NCBI RefSeq assembly: GCF_019749295.1
Contig: NZ_JACWFG010000009.1
Span: 1 to 63,721, forward strand
Length of the DNA: 63,721 bases
Reading direction: 5' to 3'
From: Neobacillus niacini
GTDB taxonomy: Bacteria > Bacillota > Bacilli > Bacillales > Cytobacillaceae
Shown here one piece after another: positions 34,233 through 43,290 of this stretch (position 1 is the stretch's first letter; each line of letters begins with the position of its first letter). A model generated the notes under the pieces. That model saw only the letters and a list, made by a program, of their open reading frames with translations, was not told the DNA's origin and searched no databases. The position numbers were made by a program, and so were the translations under genes.

Positions 34233-35918
34233 ATGGAGAAGAAATGGTGGCAAAAAGAAGTAATTTATCAAATTTATCCAAAGAGTTTCTATGACTCCAA
34301 TAATGACGGAGTAGGGGATATAAAAGGAATCACACAAAAATTGGATTATCTCCAGTCACTTGGGATTACGATGATATGGATATGTCCAATTTATCAATCT
34401 CCGATGGCTGATAACGGATATGATATTTCAGATTATTATCAATTAAACCCTGAGTTCGGAGACATGAAAGATCTTGAAGAATTAATTGATAGGGCAAAAG
34501 AAAAAGGGATTAAGATTGTTCTTGACTTGGTCATTAATCATACGTCCGATGAACATCCATGGTTCCAAGACTTATTGGAGAACCCAAAGAACAGTAAATA
34601 TAGGGATTATTATGTCTTGAAGCCAGGAAAGAATGGGCAGCCGCCAACAAATTGGCGTTCTGTTTTTGGTGGAAGTGTATGGGAGCCCTTGAAAGGGACA
34701 GATGAGTATTATTTTCATTCTTTCCATGTGAAACAACCTGACTTAAATTGGGAAAACAAGCAAGTACGCGAACAATTATATAAAATGGTCAATTACTGGC
34801 TGGAAAAAGGTATTGCTGGATTTAGAGTCGATGCTATTACATTTATTAAAAAAGATCAAAGCTATGATAACATCCCTGCTGATGGAGTAGACGGGCTAGG
34901 CAAATGTACAAAGAAAACGCGGAATCGCCCCGGAATAGAAGTTTTCTTACATGAGTTAAATAAAGAAACCTTCTCTAATTATAATTGTGTAACCATTGGT
35001 GAAGCTCCAGGTGTTCCTTATGAACAATACGGTGATTATATTGGTGACAATGGATATTTTTCCATGATTTTTGACTTTAAATACGCTGACCTTGATGTTG
35101 CTTCTGGCAGTGAGTGGTTTAAGCGGATTGACTGGAATGTACAAGATTTAAAAAAATTAATCTTTACTAGTCAAAATGAAATCCAAAAAGAGGGATGGGG
35201 AGCCAATTTTTTAGAGAATCATGATCAGAATCGATCCATAAGCAAGTTTATAAAAGAAGAAGAGAATAGAAATTTCTATTCAGCGACTATGTTGGCTGCA
35301 ATGTATTTTAACCTTAGAGGCACACCTTTTATCTACCAAGGTCAGGAAATTGGTATGACAAATTTTAAACGGGAAAGTATTGAGGAATTTGACGATATTT
35401 CAAGTATTGATCAGTACTATCGTTCCATTGACGAAGGTTTTAGTGCAGAAGAAGCCTTGCACTTTATTAACCTGCGAAGCCGTGATAATTCTAGAACACC
35501 ATTCCATTGGAGTGCAAAGGAATATGGCGGATTTTCAAAAGTCCAACCATGGTTGGGAATGAATGAAAATTACAAAACGATTAATGTGGAACAACAAGAA
35601 CAAGACCCAAATTCCATTCTTAATTTTTATAAAAAAATGATTCAAGTGAGACAATCAAAAGAATCTCTTATTTATGGAGAGATTAAACCTATATTAGAAG
35701 AACATCCAACGATTATTGCCTATATACGAAAATTGGATACCGAAGAAGTGGTTTGTTTCTTCAACTTTTCACCTGAAACTGAGAACGTTGAATTGGGAAA
35801 TTATGAATATGATATCCTTCTTAATAACTACAAAGAAGAGAGCCCAACAATCACGGAGCAAGAATATACATTAAAGCCATATCAGGCACTTGTACTCTTA
35901 AAAAAGGAAGCGAACTAG
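34233..35918 (+). CDS. GH13 alpha-glucosidase (oligo-1,6-glucosidase type)
   Basis: A 561-residue intracellular alpha-glucosidase. Conserved GH13 regions: DLVINHTSDEHPW (region I), GFRVDAITFI with nucleophile Asp200 (region II), VTIGEAPGVP with acid/base Glu257 (region III) and LENHDQNRS with Asp331 (region IV). The closing QVREQLYKMVNYWLEKGIAG segment fits the oligo-1,6-glucosidase/dextran-glucosidase branch. No signal peptide, so it acts in the cytoplasm on imported alpha-glucosides, possibly phosphorylated sucrose isomers. The start is ATG 34233 after AGAGGG. The PTS gene follows after one base, so the two are co-transcribed from the repressible promoter upstream. Confidence 0.85.
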   Translation: MEKKWWQKEVIYQIYPKSFYDSNNDGVGDIKGITQKLDYLQSLGITMIWICPIYQSPMADNGYDISDYYQLNPEFGDMKDLEELIDRAKEKGIKIVLDLVINHTSDEHPWFQDLLENPKNSKYRDYYVLKPGKNGQPPTNWRSVFGGSVWEPLKGTDEYYFHSFHVKQPDLNWENKQVREQLYKMVNYWLEKGIAGFRVDAITFIKKDQSYDNIPADGVDGLGKCTKKTRNRPGIEVFLHELNKETFSNYNCVTIGEAPGVPYEQYGDYIGDNGYFSMIFDFKYADLDVASGSEWFKRIDWNVQDLKKLIFTSQNEIQKEGWGANFLENHDQNRSISKFIKEEENRNFYSATMLAAMYFNLRGTPFIYQGQEIGMTNFKRESIEEFDDISSIDQYYRSIDEGFSAEEALHFINLRSRDNSRTPFHWSAKEYGGFSKVQPWLGMNENYKTINVEQQEQDPNSILNFYKKMIQVRQSKESLIYGEIKPILEEHPTIIAYIRKLDTEEVVCFFNFSPETENVELGNYEYDILLNNYKEESPTITEQEYTLKPYQALVLLKKEAN

Positions 35919-35919
35919 C

Positions 35920-37365
35920 ATGAGTGAAAATAAATATGAACGTATAGGAAAAGAAATAGTTAACGTTATCGGCATGAATAATATTGAATCGTATACTCAT
36001 TGTGCCACAAGATTACGCATTTCCGTTAAAGATCGTGAAATGATCGATGATGAAGCGATCGAGAGAATCGATGAAGTCAAGGGTGTTTTTTATAATGCAG
36101 GTCAATACCAGATTATTTTGGGTACGGGAACAGTAAATAAAGTCTATGCTGCGCTAAGAGGGAAACAACCTGATCCGATAGATGAGCAGCCCAATAAGGA
36201 AGCTTCATCTAGCAGAAAGGAAAAGGGAATAAGAAGGGCTGTCCGGACTTTAGCAGATATATTTATTCCTATTATTCCTATTATTGCAGCTACAGGCTTA
36301 TTTCTTGGTTTAAAAGGTGTATTGTTCAGTGACGCCTTCTTAGGTCTAATGGACATGAGTCCTAATGATATTCCTGAAAATCTAAAGACCCTTACATCTG
36401 TATTAACAGACACTGCGTTTGCCTTTTTACCGGCTTTAATTTGCTGGTCAGCATTTAGGAATTTTGGTGGTATGCCAGTAATCGGTTTTGTCCTTGGGTT
36501 AATGCTCGTTTCTCCTGCCCTTCCAAATGCGTATGCGGTAGCAGATGTTAATAGTGGAGTAGAACCACTAATGGCTTTTGGTTTTATTCCGGTTGTGGGT
36601 TATCAAGGTAAAGTATTGACAGCACTTGTGGTTGGGTTTTTAGGGGCAAAACTTGAGAAAAAGCTGCGGGCTATCATGCCGAATGCATTAGATTTAATTT
36701 TTACTCCTTTCTTTGTTTTATTAACCATGATGATTACTGGTTTACTCATCATCGGTCCTTTATTGCATTTTGTGGAATCAGGATTAGTAACGGTTATTAC
36801 TAAACTTATTAGTGCTCCTCTTGGAATTGGGGGTCTGTTAATTGGTTTCTTATATCCCTTAGCAGTAATGACAGGAATGCATCATTTGTTTATTGCAATT
36901 GAGACAACGTTACTTTCCAATACTGGGTTTAATCCGCTGATTACACTTTGTGCGATGTATGGGTTTGCCAATGCAGGCGTTTGTTTAGGGATTACCTTAA
37001 AAGCAAAAAAGAAAACCGTCAAGGTAACAGGGATGAGTGCAACATTAACCCAATTACTTGGTGTTAGTGAACCAGCATTGTTTGGTGTTGTTATGAGGTA
37101 TAGTATGAAACCACTTTATGTAATGATTGCTTGTTCGGCGGTCGGGGGTGCGATTCTTTCAATCTTAAATATTAAAGCTAATTCGTATGGGTTGGCCGTT
37201 GTCCTTTCTCCTTTAATGTACATTTATGAGTGGAACCAGCTTGCGGTATATGTTGTCGTATCCATATTAACTTTTGCAGCTGCCTTAATAATTACTTATC
37301 TATTTGCAGTACCAAAAGCAGTGATGGAAATGGACCAAGATCACAGTAAAAGTAGAGCTAGTTAA
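35920..37365 (+). CDS. PTS EIIBC component, sucrose/trehalose-type (glucose superfamily)
   Basis: A 481-residue membrane transporter that imports and phosphorylates a sugar at the expense of PEP. The EIIB domain occupies residues 1-80 with phosphorylated Cys28 in ESYTHCATRLRISV. The EIIC domain follows with about ten hydrophobic segments, including IFIPIIPIIAATGLFLG and MTGMHHLFIAIETTL, the latter typical of sucrose-type EIIC. No EIIA domain is attached; the general glucose EIIA would have to serve it. Gene spacing of one base to the GH13 gene suggests translational coupling. The neighbouring GH32 points to sucrose as substrate. A terminator with arms ACGAGTTGC/GCAACTCGT separates it from the GH32 gene. 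Confidence 0.88.
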   Translation: MSENKYERIGKEIVNVIGMNNIESYTHCATRLRISVKDREMIDDEAIERIDEVKGVFYNAGQYQIILGTGTVNKVYAALRGKQPDPIDEQPNKEASSSRKEKGIRRAVRTLADIFIPIIPIIAATGLFLGLKGVLFSDAFLGLMDMSPNDIPENLKTLTSVLTDTAFAFLPALICWSAFRNFGGMPVIGFVLGLMLVSPALPNAYAVADVNSGVEPLMAFGFIPVVGYQGKVLTALVVGFLGAKLEKKLRAIMPNALDLIFTPFFVLLTMMITGLLIIGPLLHFVESGLVTVITKLISAPLGIGGLLIGFLYPLAVMTGMHHLFIAIETTLLSNTGFNPLITLCAMYGFANAGVCLGITLKAKKKTVKVTGMSATLTQLLGVSEPALFGVVMRYSMKPLYVMIACSAVGGAILSILNIKANSYGLAVVLSPLMYIYEWNQLAVYVVVSILTFAAALIITYLFAVPKAVMEMDQDHSKSRAS

Positions 37366-37400
37366 TTGGTGGCTAGTAAGATGATTTTTGTTGTTTTTTT

Positions 37401-37430
37401 ACGAGTTGCACTATAGCAACTCGTTTTTTA
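37401..37430 (+). terminator. Terminator between the PTS and GH32 genes
   Basis: ACGAGTTGC (37401-37409) and GCAACTCGT (37416-37424) with a six-base loop and six T. It may cut expression of the downstream hydrolase; no separate consensus promoter is obvious after it. Confidence 0.7.
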
Positions 37431-37461
37431 GTGAAAATTAGTTTAGGAGGAAATGTACACT

Positions 37462-38940
37462 ATGGAATGGACATTAAAACAACGCTATCGAACGTATGAC
37501 AGTATGACCCAAAAAGAACAAAAGAAGCTTGAAGCATTAGTTTCGGACAGTATATGGCGGCAAAAATATCACATTCAACCGCAATATGGACTGTTAAATG
37601 ATCCTAATGGCTTTGTCTGGTACAACGGACGTTATTATTTGTTTTATCAATGGTTCCCTTTTGGAGCTGTTCATGGGATGAAACATTGGTTCCAGACAGA
37701 ATCCTTTGATCTTGTAAACTGGGAAAATAAAGGGGTTGCACTAAAACCCGAATATGGTTATGAAAGTCACGGCATATATTCTGGTAGTGGGTTTGTTCAT
37801 GATCAAAATCTATATTTATTCTATACGGCAAATAAACGGGATGATAAATGGAATCGTCATGCTGCTCAATGCTTAGCAATCATGGATATCAAAGGGGAAA
37901 TTGTCAAATTACCAGAACCAATCATAAAAAGTCAGCCACAAGGATACACTGAGCATTTTAGAGATCCAAAGGTTTGGAAGGCAGATAATAAGTTTTATAT
38001 GATTGTTGGGGCACAACGTCAAAATTCAACGGGCTGTGCACTTCTTTACCAATCAAGTGATTTAAAACAGTGGACGTGGATCGGTGAGGTCAAAACAAAG
38101 GAAAGAGATTTTGGTTTTATGTGGGAATGTCCTGATTACTTTGAATTACAAAATCATGGAGTCCTTTTATTTTCTCCCCAGGGACTCCAGCCTAAAGGTG
38201 ATGTTTATCAAAATATATATCAATCAGGATATTTTATTGGCAATCCTTTAGATACAGAAAAAGGTTCATTTGAACATGGTGATTTTCAAGAACTGGATGC
38301 CGGATTTGATTTCTACGCTCCTCAAACAACCCTATCACCGGATGGAAGACGAATCCTTGTTGGCTGGATGGGATTACCCGAAATTGAATATCCAACTGAT
38401 TCTGAAGGATGGGCCCATTGTCTAACCCTACCAAGAGAGTTATCTATTCATGAGGAGAAGGTTATTCAAAAACCAGTAGTTGAACTTGAGTTGCTTCGTG
38501 GTGAAAAGGTAGAAGCTACTAAAATATTGAATAATGAATCTACAAGTTTCAAAGGCATCGCGGGAGATATTTACGAACTTTTAGCAGAATTCTCTGCAAG
38601 TACAGCTAAGGAATTTGGTATCGAGCTCCGTGTTGGAGCAAATGAAAAAACAGTAATTAAATATAACTCTTTTGAGAAAAAAATTAGTTTTGACCGCACA
38701 CACTCCGGGCAGTCCTTCGCTGAGGAGTTTGGTTCGATTAGAAAATGCAGTTTCGAATCTAAAACTATATCGATCCGAGTCTTTGTGGACGTCTCTTCAG
38801 TCGAAATCTTTGTAAATAATGGGGAGAAGGTTTTCACTGGGAGAATTTTTCCTAGCAAAGAAAGCAGAGGAATCCGCTTTTTTTCCCATGGTGGTCGAAC
38901 AAATGTGAAGGTGGTGAAATGGGTAATTGATGAAAAATGA
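37462..38940 (+). CDS. GH32 sucrose-6-phosphate hydrolase
   Basis: A 492-residue enzyme that cleaves sucrose 6-phosphate to glucose 6-phosphate and fructose. The five-bladed propeller has the nucleophile in YGLLNDPNGFVWYN, the RDP motif in EHFRDPKVWK, and the acid/base in FMWECPDYFEL. The C-terminal beta-sandwich (about 360-490) ends with RVFVDVSSVEIFVNNGEKVF. There is no signal peptide, fitting the intracellular phosphate-hydrolase branch. The start is taken as ATG 37462, since ATG 37453 lies only two bases after AGGAGG. It follows the PTS EIIBC and completes the sucrose pathway. Confidence 0.9.
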   Translation: MEWTLKQRYRTYDSMTQKEQKKLEALVSDSIWRQKYHIQPQYGLLNDPNGFVWYNGRYYLFYQWFPFGAVHGMKHWFQTESFDLVNWENKGVALKPEYGYESHGIYSGSGFVHDQNLYLFYTANKRDDKWNRHAAQCLAIMDIKGEIVKLPEPIIKSQPQGYTEHFRDPKVWKADNKFYMIVGAQRQNSTGCALLYQSSDLKQWTWIGEVKTKERDFGFMWECPDYFELQNHGVLLFSPQGLQPKGDVYQNIYQSGYFIGNPLDTEKGSFEHGDFQELDAGFDFYAPQTTLSPDGRRILVGWMGLPEIEYPTDSEGWAHCLTLPRELSIHEEKVIQKPVVELELLRGEKVEATKILNNESTSFKGIAGDIYELLAEFSASTAKEFGIELRVGANEKTVIKYNSFEKKISFDRTHSGQSFAEEFGSIRKCSFESKTISIRVFVDVSSVEIFVNNGEKVFTGRIFPSKESRGIRFFSHGGRTNVKVVKWVIDEK

Positions 38941-39355
38941 TATTCCATTCAAGATTAACTAGGAGTGAAATAATAAGAAAACATTTTTCGATTCGCGAGG
39001 TTTTAATTTATTTTATTCCCCTTGAAAAGGGCGTCGCATAAAAGGATGTTTAATCTTTTGAAAAAGCCCCTGGAGGAGCACCCGCAAATGTTCTTAAGGC
39101 TGATAATATTGTGATTCGTCAGGAGCGATTTAAATAATTCAATTGAAAATCTACCCAAAATGCAAAAAACGCCTTCAAAAATCATTTTTGAAGGCGTTTT
39201 TTGACGTTTCACTCTAAAAATGCCCTCAAAAGTAGAATAGGGCAGTTCGATTTACTCAGCCAATCTCGTTACTGTAGAAGTGCCGGCCGTGAGCTTTCAC
39301 GTAAAGTTCTCACGAAGGAAAACGAATACACGGTGATGAGAGGGAGTTATTAATC
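38941..39355. other. Intergenic region with a bidirectional terminator
   Basis: AAACGCCTTCAAAAA and TTTTTGAAGGCGTTT at 39164-39202 form a long hairpin with A and T flanks. Small pieces near 39,000-39,120 look like remnants of a coding sequence (GGTTTTAATTTATTTTATTC region) but are not recognisable. Confidence 0.45.
39164..39202. terminator. Bidirectional terminator
   Basis: ACGCCTTCAAAAA pairs with TTTTTGAAGGCGT around TCA, flanked by A and T runs. Confidence 0.75.
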
Positions 39356-40198
39356 ATGAGTATAAAATCGGGTAATACAGAAGAGTTTAAGCAGTTCTCG
39401 CAATTTAGTTCCCTTCAGGAATTTAATCAGCATATGGAAATGTGGTTATTAGAACACAAGCATGATTTTACCAAAGGGGAGCTGGTCGGATTAAAAAGGC
39501 TCGTTCGATTTGCAGCCAAAGTTCCCGGTGTATGCAATGCCAAAATCGGAACCATCTTAAAAGCAATTCACGCACAATACGATGATAATGGCATATCAAG
39601 GTCTACCTTTAAACGAATGATTTTGAAAGCAATGGAATTTGGGATCATTACAGTCTTTGAAACAGAAAGGAAAAACGGTTCACAGTCTAGCAATTTATAC
39701 CAGTTTAATCGTTTTCCATCGAATGAACTACCCGAAGAGGAAAAAATGAACCACCAATATAAAACTAGTAATCTTTTAAAAACAAATAATCAAAAGATAA
39801 ATAAACGTAACGAAGAACCGTCAACATTAGATGATTCCTATGTTAGCAGCACAGTACCACAACCTTTTGTCCACCTGGTAAAATGCTTTTTTAGCGATGC
39901 AAAAACCATTGAAGAATATTGGCATATGGTGCAAATTACTGCTTTTCGCTTTGAGTGTACGAATGACACAGAAGATATACTAGACATAACCATCCAAGCC
40001 TTTAGACAACTGATAGGTAAAATAAAAAGGACCAATCTCGTGAAAAATCCGATCGCCTACTTCTATGGAATCTTAAACAACAAATTCATGACATTCTATT
40101 TGGAAAAGGTATCTGCAATGGAGACTACAACCCTTATATCCCATTCTTTTATAGATGGCATAAATCCAGACTGGGATTGGTTGCAGCCGAATGAATAA
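39356..40198 (+). CDS. Winged-helix/replication-initiation-like protein
   Basis: A 280-residue basic soluble protein. Residues about 55-120 look like a winged helix (VCNAKIGTILKAIHAQYDDN, ISRSTFKRMILKAMEFGIIT, VFETERKNGSQSSNLYQFNR), as in plasmid or phage replication and transcription initiators. A hydrophilic linker (130-160) and a helical C-terminal domain (VKCFFSDAKTIEEYWHMVQI, KNPIAYFYGILNNKF) follow. The latter half recalls helix-turn-helix proteins of Bacillus annotated as cytosolic or replisome-related. Function is not established. The start is ATG 39356 after GAGAGGGAG. A 50-codon gene follows 148 bases later. Confidence 0.55.
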   Translation: MSIKSGNTEEFKQFSQFSSLQEFNQHMEMWLLEHKHDFTKGELVGLKRLVRFAAKVPGVCNAKIGTILKAIHAQYDDNGISRSTFKRMILKAMEFGIITVFETERKNGSQSSNLYQFNRFPSNELPEEEKMNHQYKTSNLLKTNNQKINKRNEEPSTLDDSYVSSTVPQPFVHLVKCFFSDAKTIEEYWHMVQITAFRFECTNDTEDILDITIQAFRQLIGKIKRTNLVKNPIAYFYGILNNKFMTFYLEKVSAMETTTLISHSFIDGINPDWDWLQPNE

Positions 40199-40346
40199 AA
40201 GATTCTATTGCCCTCGGAGGACATGAAAAGAACCGATACGCAAAAAAATGTCGCATCTTTGTTAAAATTCACTTGAATTATGACGAAACCTGTTTGTTTA
40301 CTAAAACCTGCCCTTATTTGATACTACTATTCATAGGAGGAGTTCC

Positions 40347-40499
40347 TTGGAAAACTGGCACGAATGGAGTAATCTATCTATGAAAGAAGATAAAGACCAA
40401 GAAGAACAGGTGATTTTTGAAAAAGAATTAGATCAATATGCATTAGATGTAATCAAGCGGTTATATGACAAGACTTTTAAAGAGTTGGTGGATCGTTGA
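40347..40499 (+). CDS. Small acidic hypothetical protein
   Basis: A 50-residue protein from TTG 40347, preceded by an excellent ribosome site GGAGGAG. It reads MENWHEWSNLSMKEDKDQEE, then QVIFEKELDQYALDVIKRLY and DKTFKELVDR. It is charged and helical, with no family that I recognise. Codon use and the ribosome site make it a real gene. It sits between the winged-helix gene and the DUF6933-like gene, and its stop is about 50 bases before the latter, so the three may form a transcript. Confidence 0.5.
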   Translation: MENWHEWSNLSMKEDKDQEEQVIFEKELDQYALDVIKRLYDKTFKELVDR

Positions 40500-40548
40500 T
40501 GAAATATTTATCCACAGTAATTCCTGTGAAAATAAGAGGGTGAAATAT

Positions 40549-41706
40549 ATGTTAATCCAATGTACGAAATCCTTGCTAGATCAGCTTGGAATAAAGAATA
40601 GTGAGCTGCATCCTCCAGAAGGACATGAGCAGTTCCCCAATAATTTTATGGCATGGCATGCTAATATTGTTACGATTGATAGAAAAAAAGCGATTGTTTT
40701 GATGAATAATGAAACAAGGTATTCGATCATTATCTATAGACCAAGTAAGAAGGATTTTTCCAAAATAAATGAATTAATTCGGGAAGCAATCATTACGGCT
40801 TTTCGAATGGAAGGTGTCCGCAAAGAAGTCATTGAAGCATATATGGAAAAAGCGGGTGACATTACATTTTCGAAAACGGCCAGCAGAAGCATGGTAGCAA
40901 GGATGAATAATGCGGTGCGTGATATTGAGTTTACTCAAGAATATTTAGATGAAAATGTAAGAATTCAACGGTATATTAGCATGATAACCGGTAGATTTAT
41001 CCATAAATCTGGGAATGATCCTGCGTTTTATCCGATTGAAAAAATGCTCAAATGCCTCGGCCTTATTGTTGGACAGGAAGATCATGAAGCTGTGGAAGAT
41101 GTTCTTGAAATCGACCTGTATCAACTGAAAATAAAAATCAATCTAGAGGGTTATGAAATTTGGCGACGGGTTTTAGTGCCTTCGACTTATTCCTTCAGAC
41201 ATCTACATAATATTATTCAAAGCGTTTTTGATTGGCATAACGCTCATTTACATGAATTCGTTGTGGAAAGAGCGGAAAGCAAGGACCTCAAAATTATAAT
41301 GGATGATGACCCCGAGACGATGGAATATTTGAATTATGATGCATTTGAGGTCTGTCAGGAGCGATTTGTTGGACTTGAAGAAATTTTCCCAGCCTATGGT
41401 GAAGTACTATATAAATACGATCTCGGAGATTCCTGGGAACATATCATCACATTGGAAAATGTTGTGAAATCAAATGAGTTTCGTGCAACATTTGTGGAAG
41501 GAATCGGAGAGAGACCTCCTGAAGATGTGGGAGGAGAAGGGGGTTACATGGAATATCTGCGAATTATGGCAGATGTGAACGATCCAGAACATGAGGACAT
41601 GAATGCATGGGCCGATAGTCAAAAGGAAAGAAACAGAAGCCATGAAAAGATAAATCATGGACTTAAACAAATAATCAAAGGCTATCATTATTCACAATTT
41701 TTGTGA
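40549..41706 (+). CDS. DUF6933 plus PRiA4b ORF3-like domain protein
   Basis: A 385-residue protein. The N-terminal about 145 residues (MLIQCTKSLLDQLGIKNSEL through TIDRKKAIVLMNNETRYSII) match the DUF6933 type. The C-terminal part (about 185-370) is a plasmid pRiA4b ORF-3-like domain, with INLEGYEIWRRVLVPSTYSF, LHEFVVE, LYKYDLGDSWEHII and PPEDVGGEGGYMEYL. Its function is unknown, although such proteins occur with mobile elements. The start is ATG 40549 after AAGAGGGTGA; a longer upstream frame has no ribosome site. A decayed second copy lies at 29603. A strong terminator follows at 41,805. Confidence 0.75.
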   Translation: MLIQCTKSLLDQLGIKNSELHPPEGHEQFPNNFMAWHANIVTIDRKKAIVLMNNETRYSIIIYRPSKKDFSKINELIREAIITAFRMEGVRKEVIEAYMEKAGDITFSKTASRSMVARMNNAVRDIEFTQEYLDENVRIQRYISMITGRFIHKSGNDPAFYPIEKMLKCLGLIVGQEDHEAVEDVLEIDLYQLKIKINLEGYEIWRRVLVPSTYSFRHLHNIIQSVFDWHNAHLHEFVVERAESKDLKIIMDDDPETMEYLNYDAFEVCQERFVGLEEIFPAYGEVLYKYDLGDSWEHIITLENVVKSNEFRATFVEGIGERPPEDVGGEGGYMEYLRIMADVNDPEHEDMNAWADSQKERNRSHEKINHGLKQIIKGYHYSQFL

Positions 41707-42150
41707 TTAGATTGAAAATTAGGTGGTTTCCTATCGGAATCAGTCAGGAAATCAGTATTCGCTATAGCACACATTGATTGAAAAAAAATTGAGGCCAGTC
41801 CAGGTAGTTCGCTTGTAAACAAGTGAACTATTTTTTTGAGTTTATAAAGACCTGTTACGACAAATTACCGATTCGCTTATGGGACTTTTTAATTAAAAAC
41901 CGTGAAAGTTGAGGATTTTTGAAGAAATAAGGAGGACTTTTAATATGAATAAAGAAATATATTATATACAAATTTCGATTCAATGGAACATAGAAGTTAT
42001 TTTGACAGGTTACGAGAAGAACTGCGCTATAAAAAAATACTGAGTAGTTCACCTTGGTTGTTTTCTCCATAATGAAAATAGCTGCAGATAGATTTAGATT
42101 AAGCCATTTTATTCAGCAAAACTATAAAGTTATGAAAGAAGGGATTCGAT
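41707..42150. other. Intergenic region with terminator and decayed small gene
   Basis: After the terminator (41,805-41,837), AAGGAGG precedes ATG 41945, MNKEIYYIQIS, which goes out of frame. The other frame continues FDSMEHRSYFDRLREELRYK, then KILSSSPWLFSP and stop at about 42,072. It is likely a frameshifted small gene of unknown family. Confidence 0.4.
41805..41837 (+). terminator. Terminator after the PRiA4b ORF3-like gene
   Basis: TAGTTCGCTTGT and ACAAGTGAACTA form a twelve-position stem (one mismatch) followed by seven T. Confidence 0.75.
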
Positions 42151-42726
42151 ATGATTGAAAATTTCTTTGCTGACTATAAAAAATTTGTTGTTTTACCGGA
42201 AGATGAAAGCCAAGTTAATAATGAAGTATTTGATCCCAAAAAGTATGCTGGATATTATATACTAACACTATCAATTTTTAATTCCCGTTTATCAACCTGG
42301 AAAGATGCAAGTAAACTTGAAATTGATATTGAGAAAAGTATCAAGTCGGTCTTAAGGGATTTTAATCAAATGCAGCGTGAGAAGTACCATCTTCAATTAC
42401 TAGAATTAGATAAGTTTACAAACTATTTTATCTTGGCCCTTTCTACTAAAACAAGATTTAATCCAGGGGAAGAAGATGACAGTATAGCATATGTTATTGA
42501 TAGAATACTAACGAATCCTTTTTATGTAGGGCAAAGTTGGTTTAACTTAATTGGTGAAAAAGGAAGAGTGGCCCGTAAACTCTTTTGCTACTCCTTTAAG
42601 GAATATGTAGCGGCGGACTTAAACCAGTCAAAAAAGGAAGACAAATATGAAAACATCAGTGAATTAATCCCTAAAAATGGTGAGATTAAGCTGATTAAAA
42701 GTGCTCAGAAAAAGGAAGTTCTCTAA
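42151..42726 (+). CDS. Hypothetical protein
   Basis: A 191-residue soluble protein that I do not recognise. It starts MIENFFADYKKFVVLPEDES and includes YAGYYILTLSIFNSRLSTWK, KSVLRDFNQMQREKYHLQLL, a DRILTNPFYVGQSWFNLIGE segment and a lysine-rich tail. There is no signal peptide or membrane helix. The start is ATG 42151, preceded by GAAGGG. Convergent or divergent partners are absent; a terminator follows at about 42,796. Its isolated position beside decayed frames is typical of accessory DNA. Confidence 0.6.
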   Translation: MIENFFADYKKFVVLPEDESQVNNEVFDPKKYAGYYILTLSIFNSRLSTWKDASKLEIDIEKSIKSVLRDFNQMQREKYHLQLLELDKFTNYFILALSTKTRFNPGEEDDSIAYVIDRILTNPFYVGQSWFNLIGEKGRVARKLFCYSFKEYVAADLNQSKKEDKYENISELIPKNGEIKLIKSAQKKEVL

Positions 42727-43290
42727 ATACACGGGTACGGCATGTTTTTGAAAAATAGAAACCGATATAAAAGACAACTTCATTATTTGAAACGAAAAGA
42801 AGGAGACATCGAAAATGAGTCTCCTTCTTTTTACTTTCAGTGAATATTTTGTCCCTTTGTAAGTTCAAGATAAACAAGAAAATGATAAAGCAAAAGACAA
42901 ACAAAATTAAACTCGTGTGCCACAAAGGTATGCGGGTTTTCTTTTTATTTACCATTGGGAACCTTAATTGTATTAGTTTAATCATCCAAAAATTCTAGAA
43001 AAATAACAGATATTTAATGGTTCTAAATTGCTTAAGTTTCACTATGATGAAGTCAATTACTCGCTGACTGATTTCTGCATCTGTCTAAACATAAAATCTA
43101 TAAATGTCTAGGGCAAGGGCTCCCTGGGCTATTTTTTATTCCGATTTCTATCCGTCTATTCTCCCGTTTGACAGCTGAATGAATGTGAGTATAGTCTAGT
43201 TTTTTGAATTTTGAGAATTTATAGAGGTGAATAGAAGAAGTAAAGAGAATAAAAATTTAACTTATCAAAAAAATGGCAGTTATATTTTAA
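42727..43290. other. Intergenic region, terminator only
   Basis: AAAGAAGGAGAC (42796-42807) and GTCTCCTTCTTT (42819-42830) form a strong terminator with T tail. Downstream, short inverted stretches near 42,915 and 43,110 are weak. No gene is seen before the AraC regulator. Confidence 0.5.
42796..42834 (+). terminator. Terminator after the hypothetical gene at 42151
   Basis: Twelve-base-pair stem GAAGGAGAC/GTCTCCTTC extended by A/T pairs, followed by T. Confidence 0.7.
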
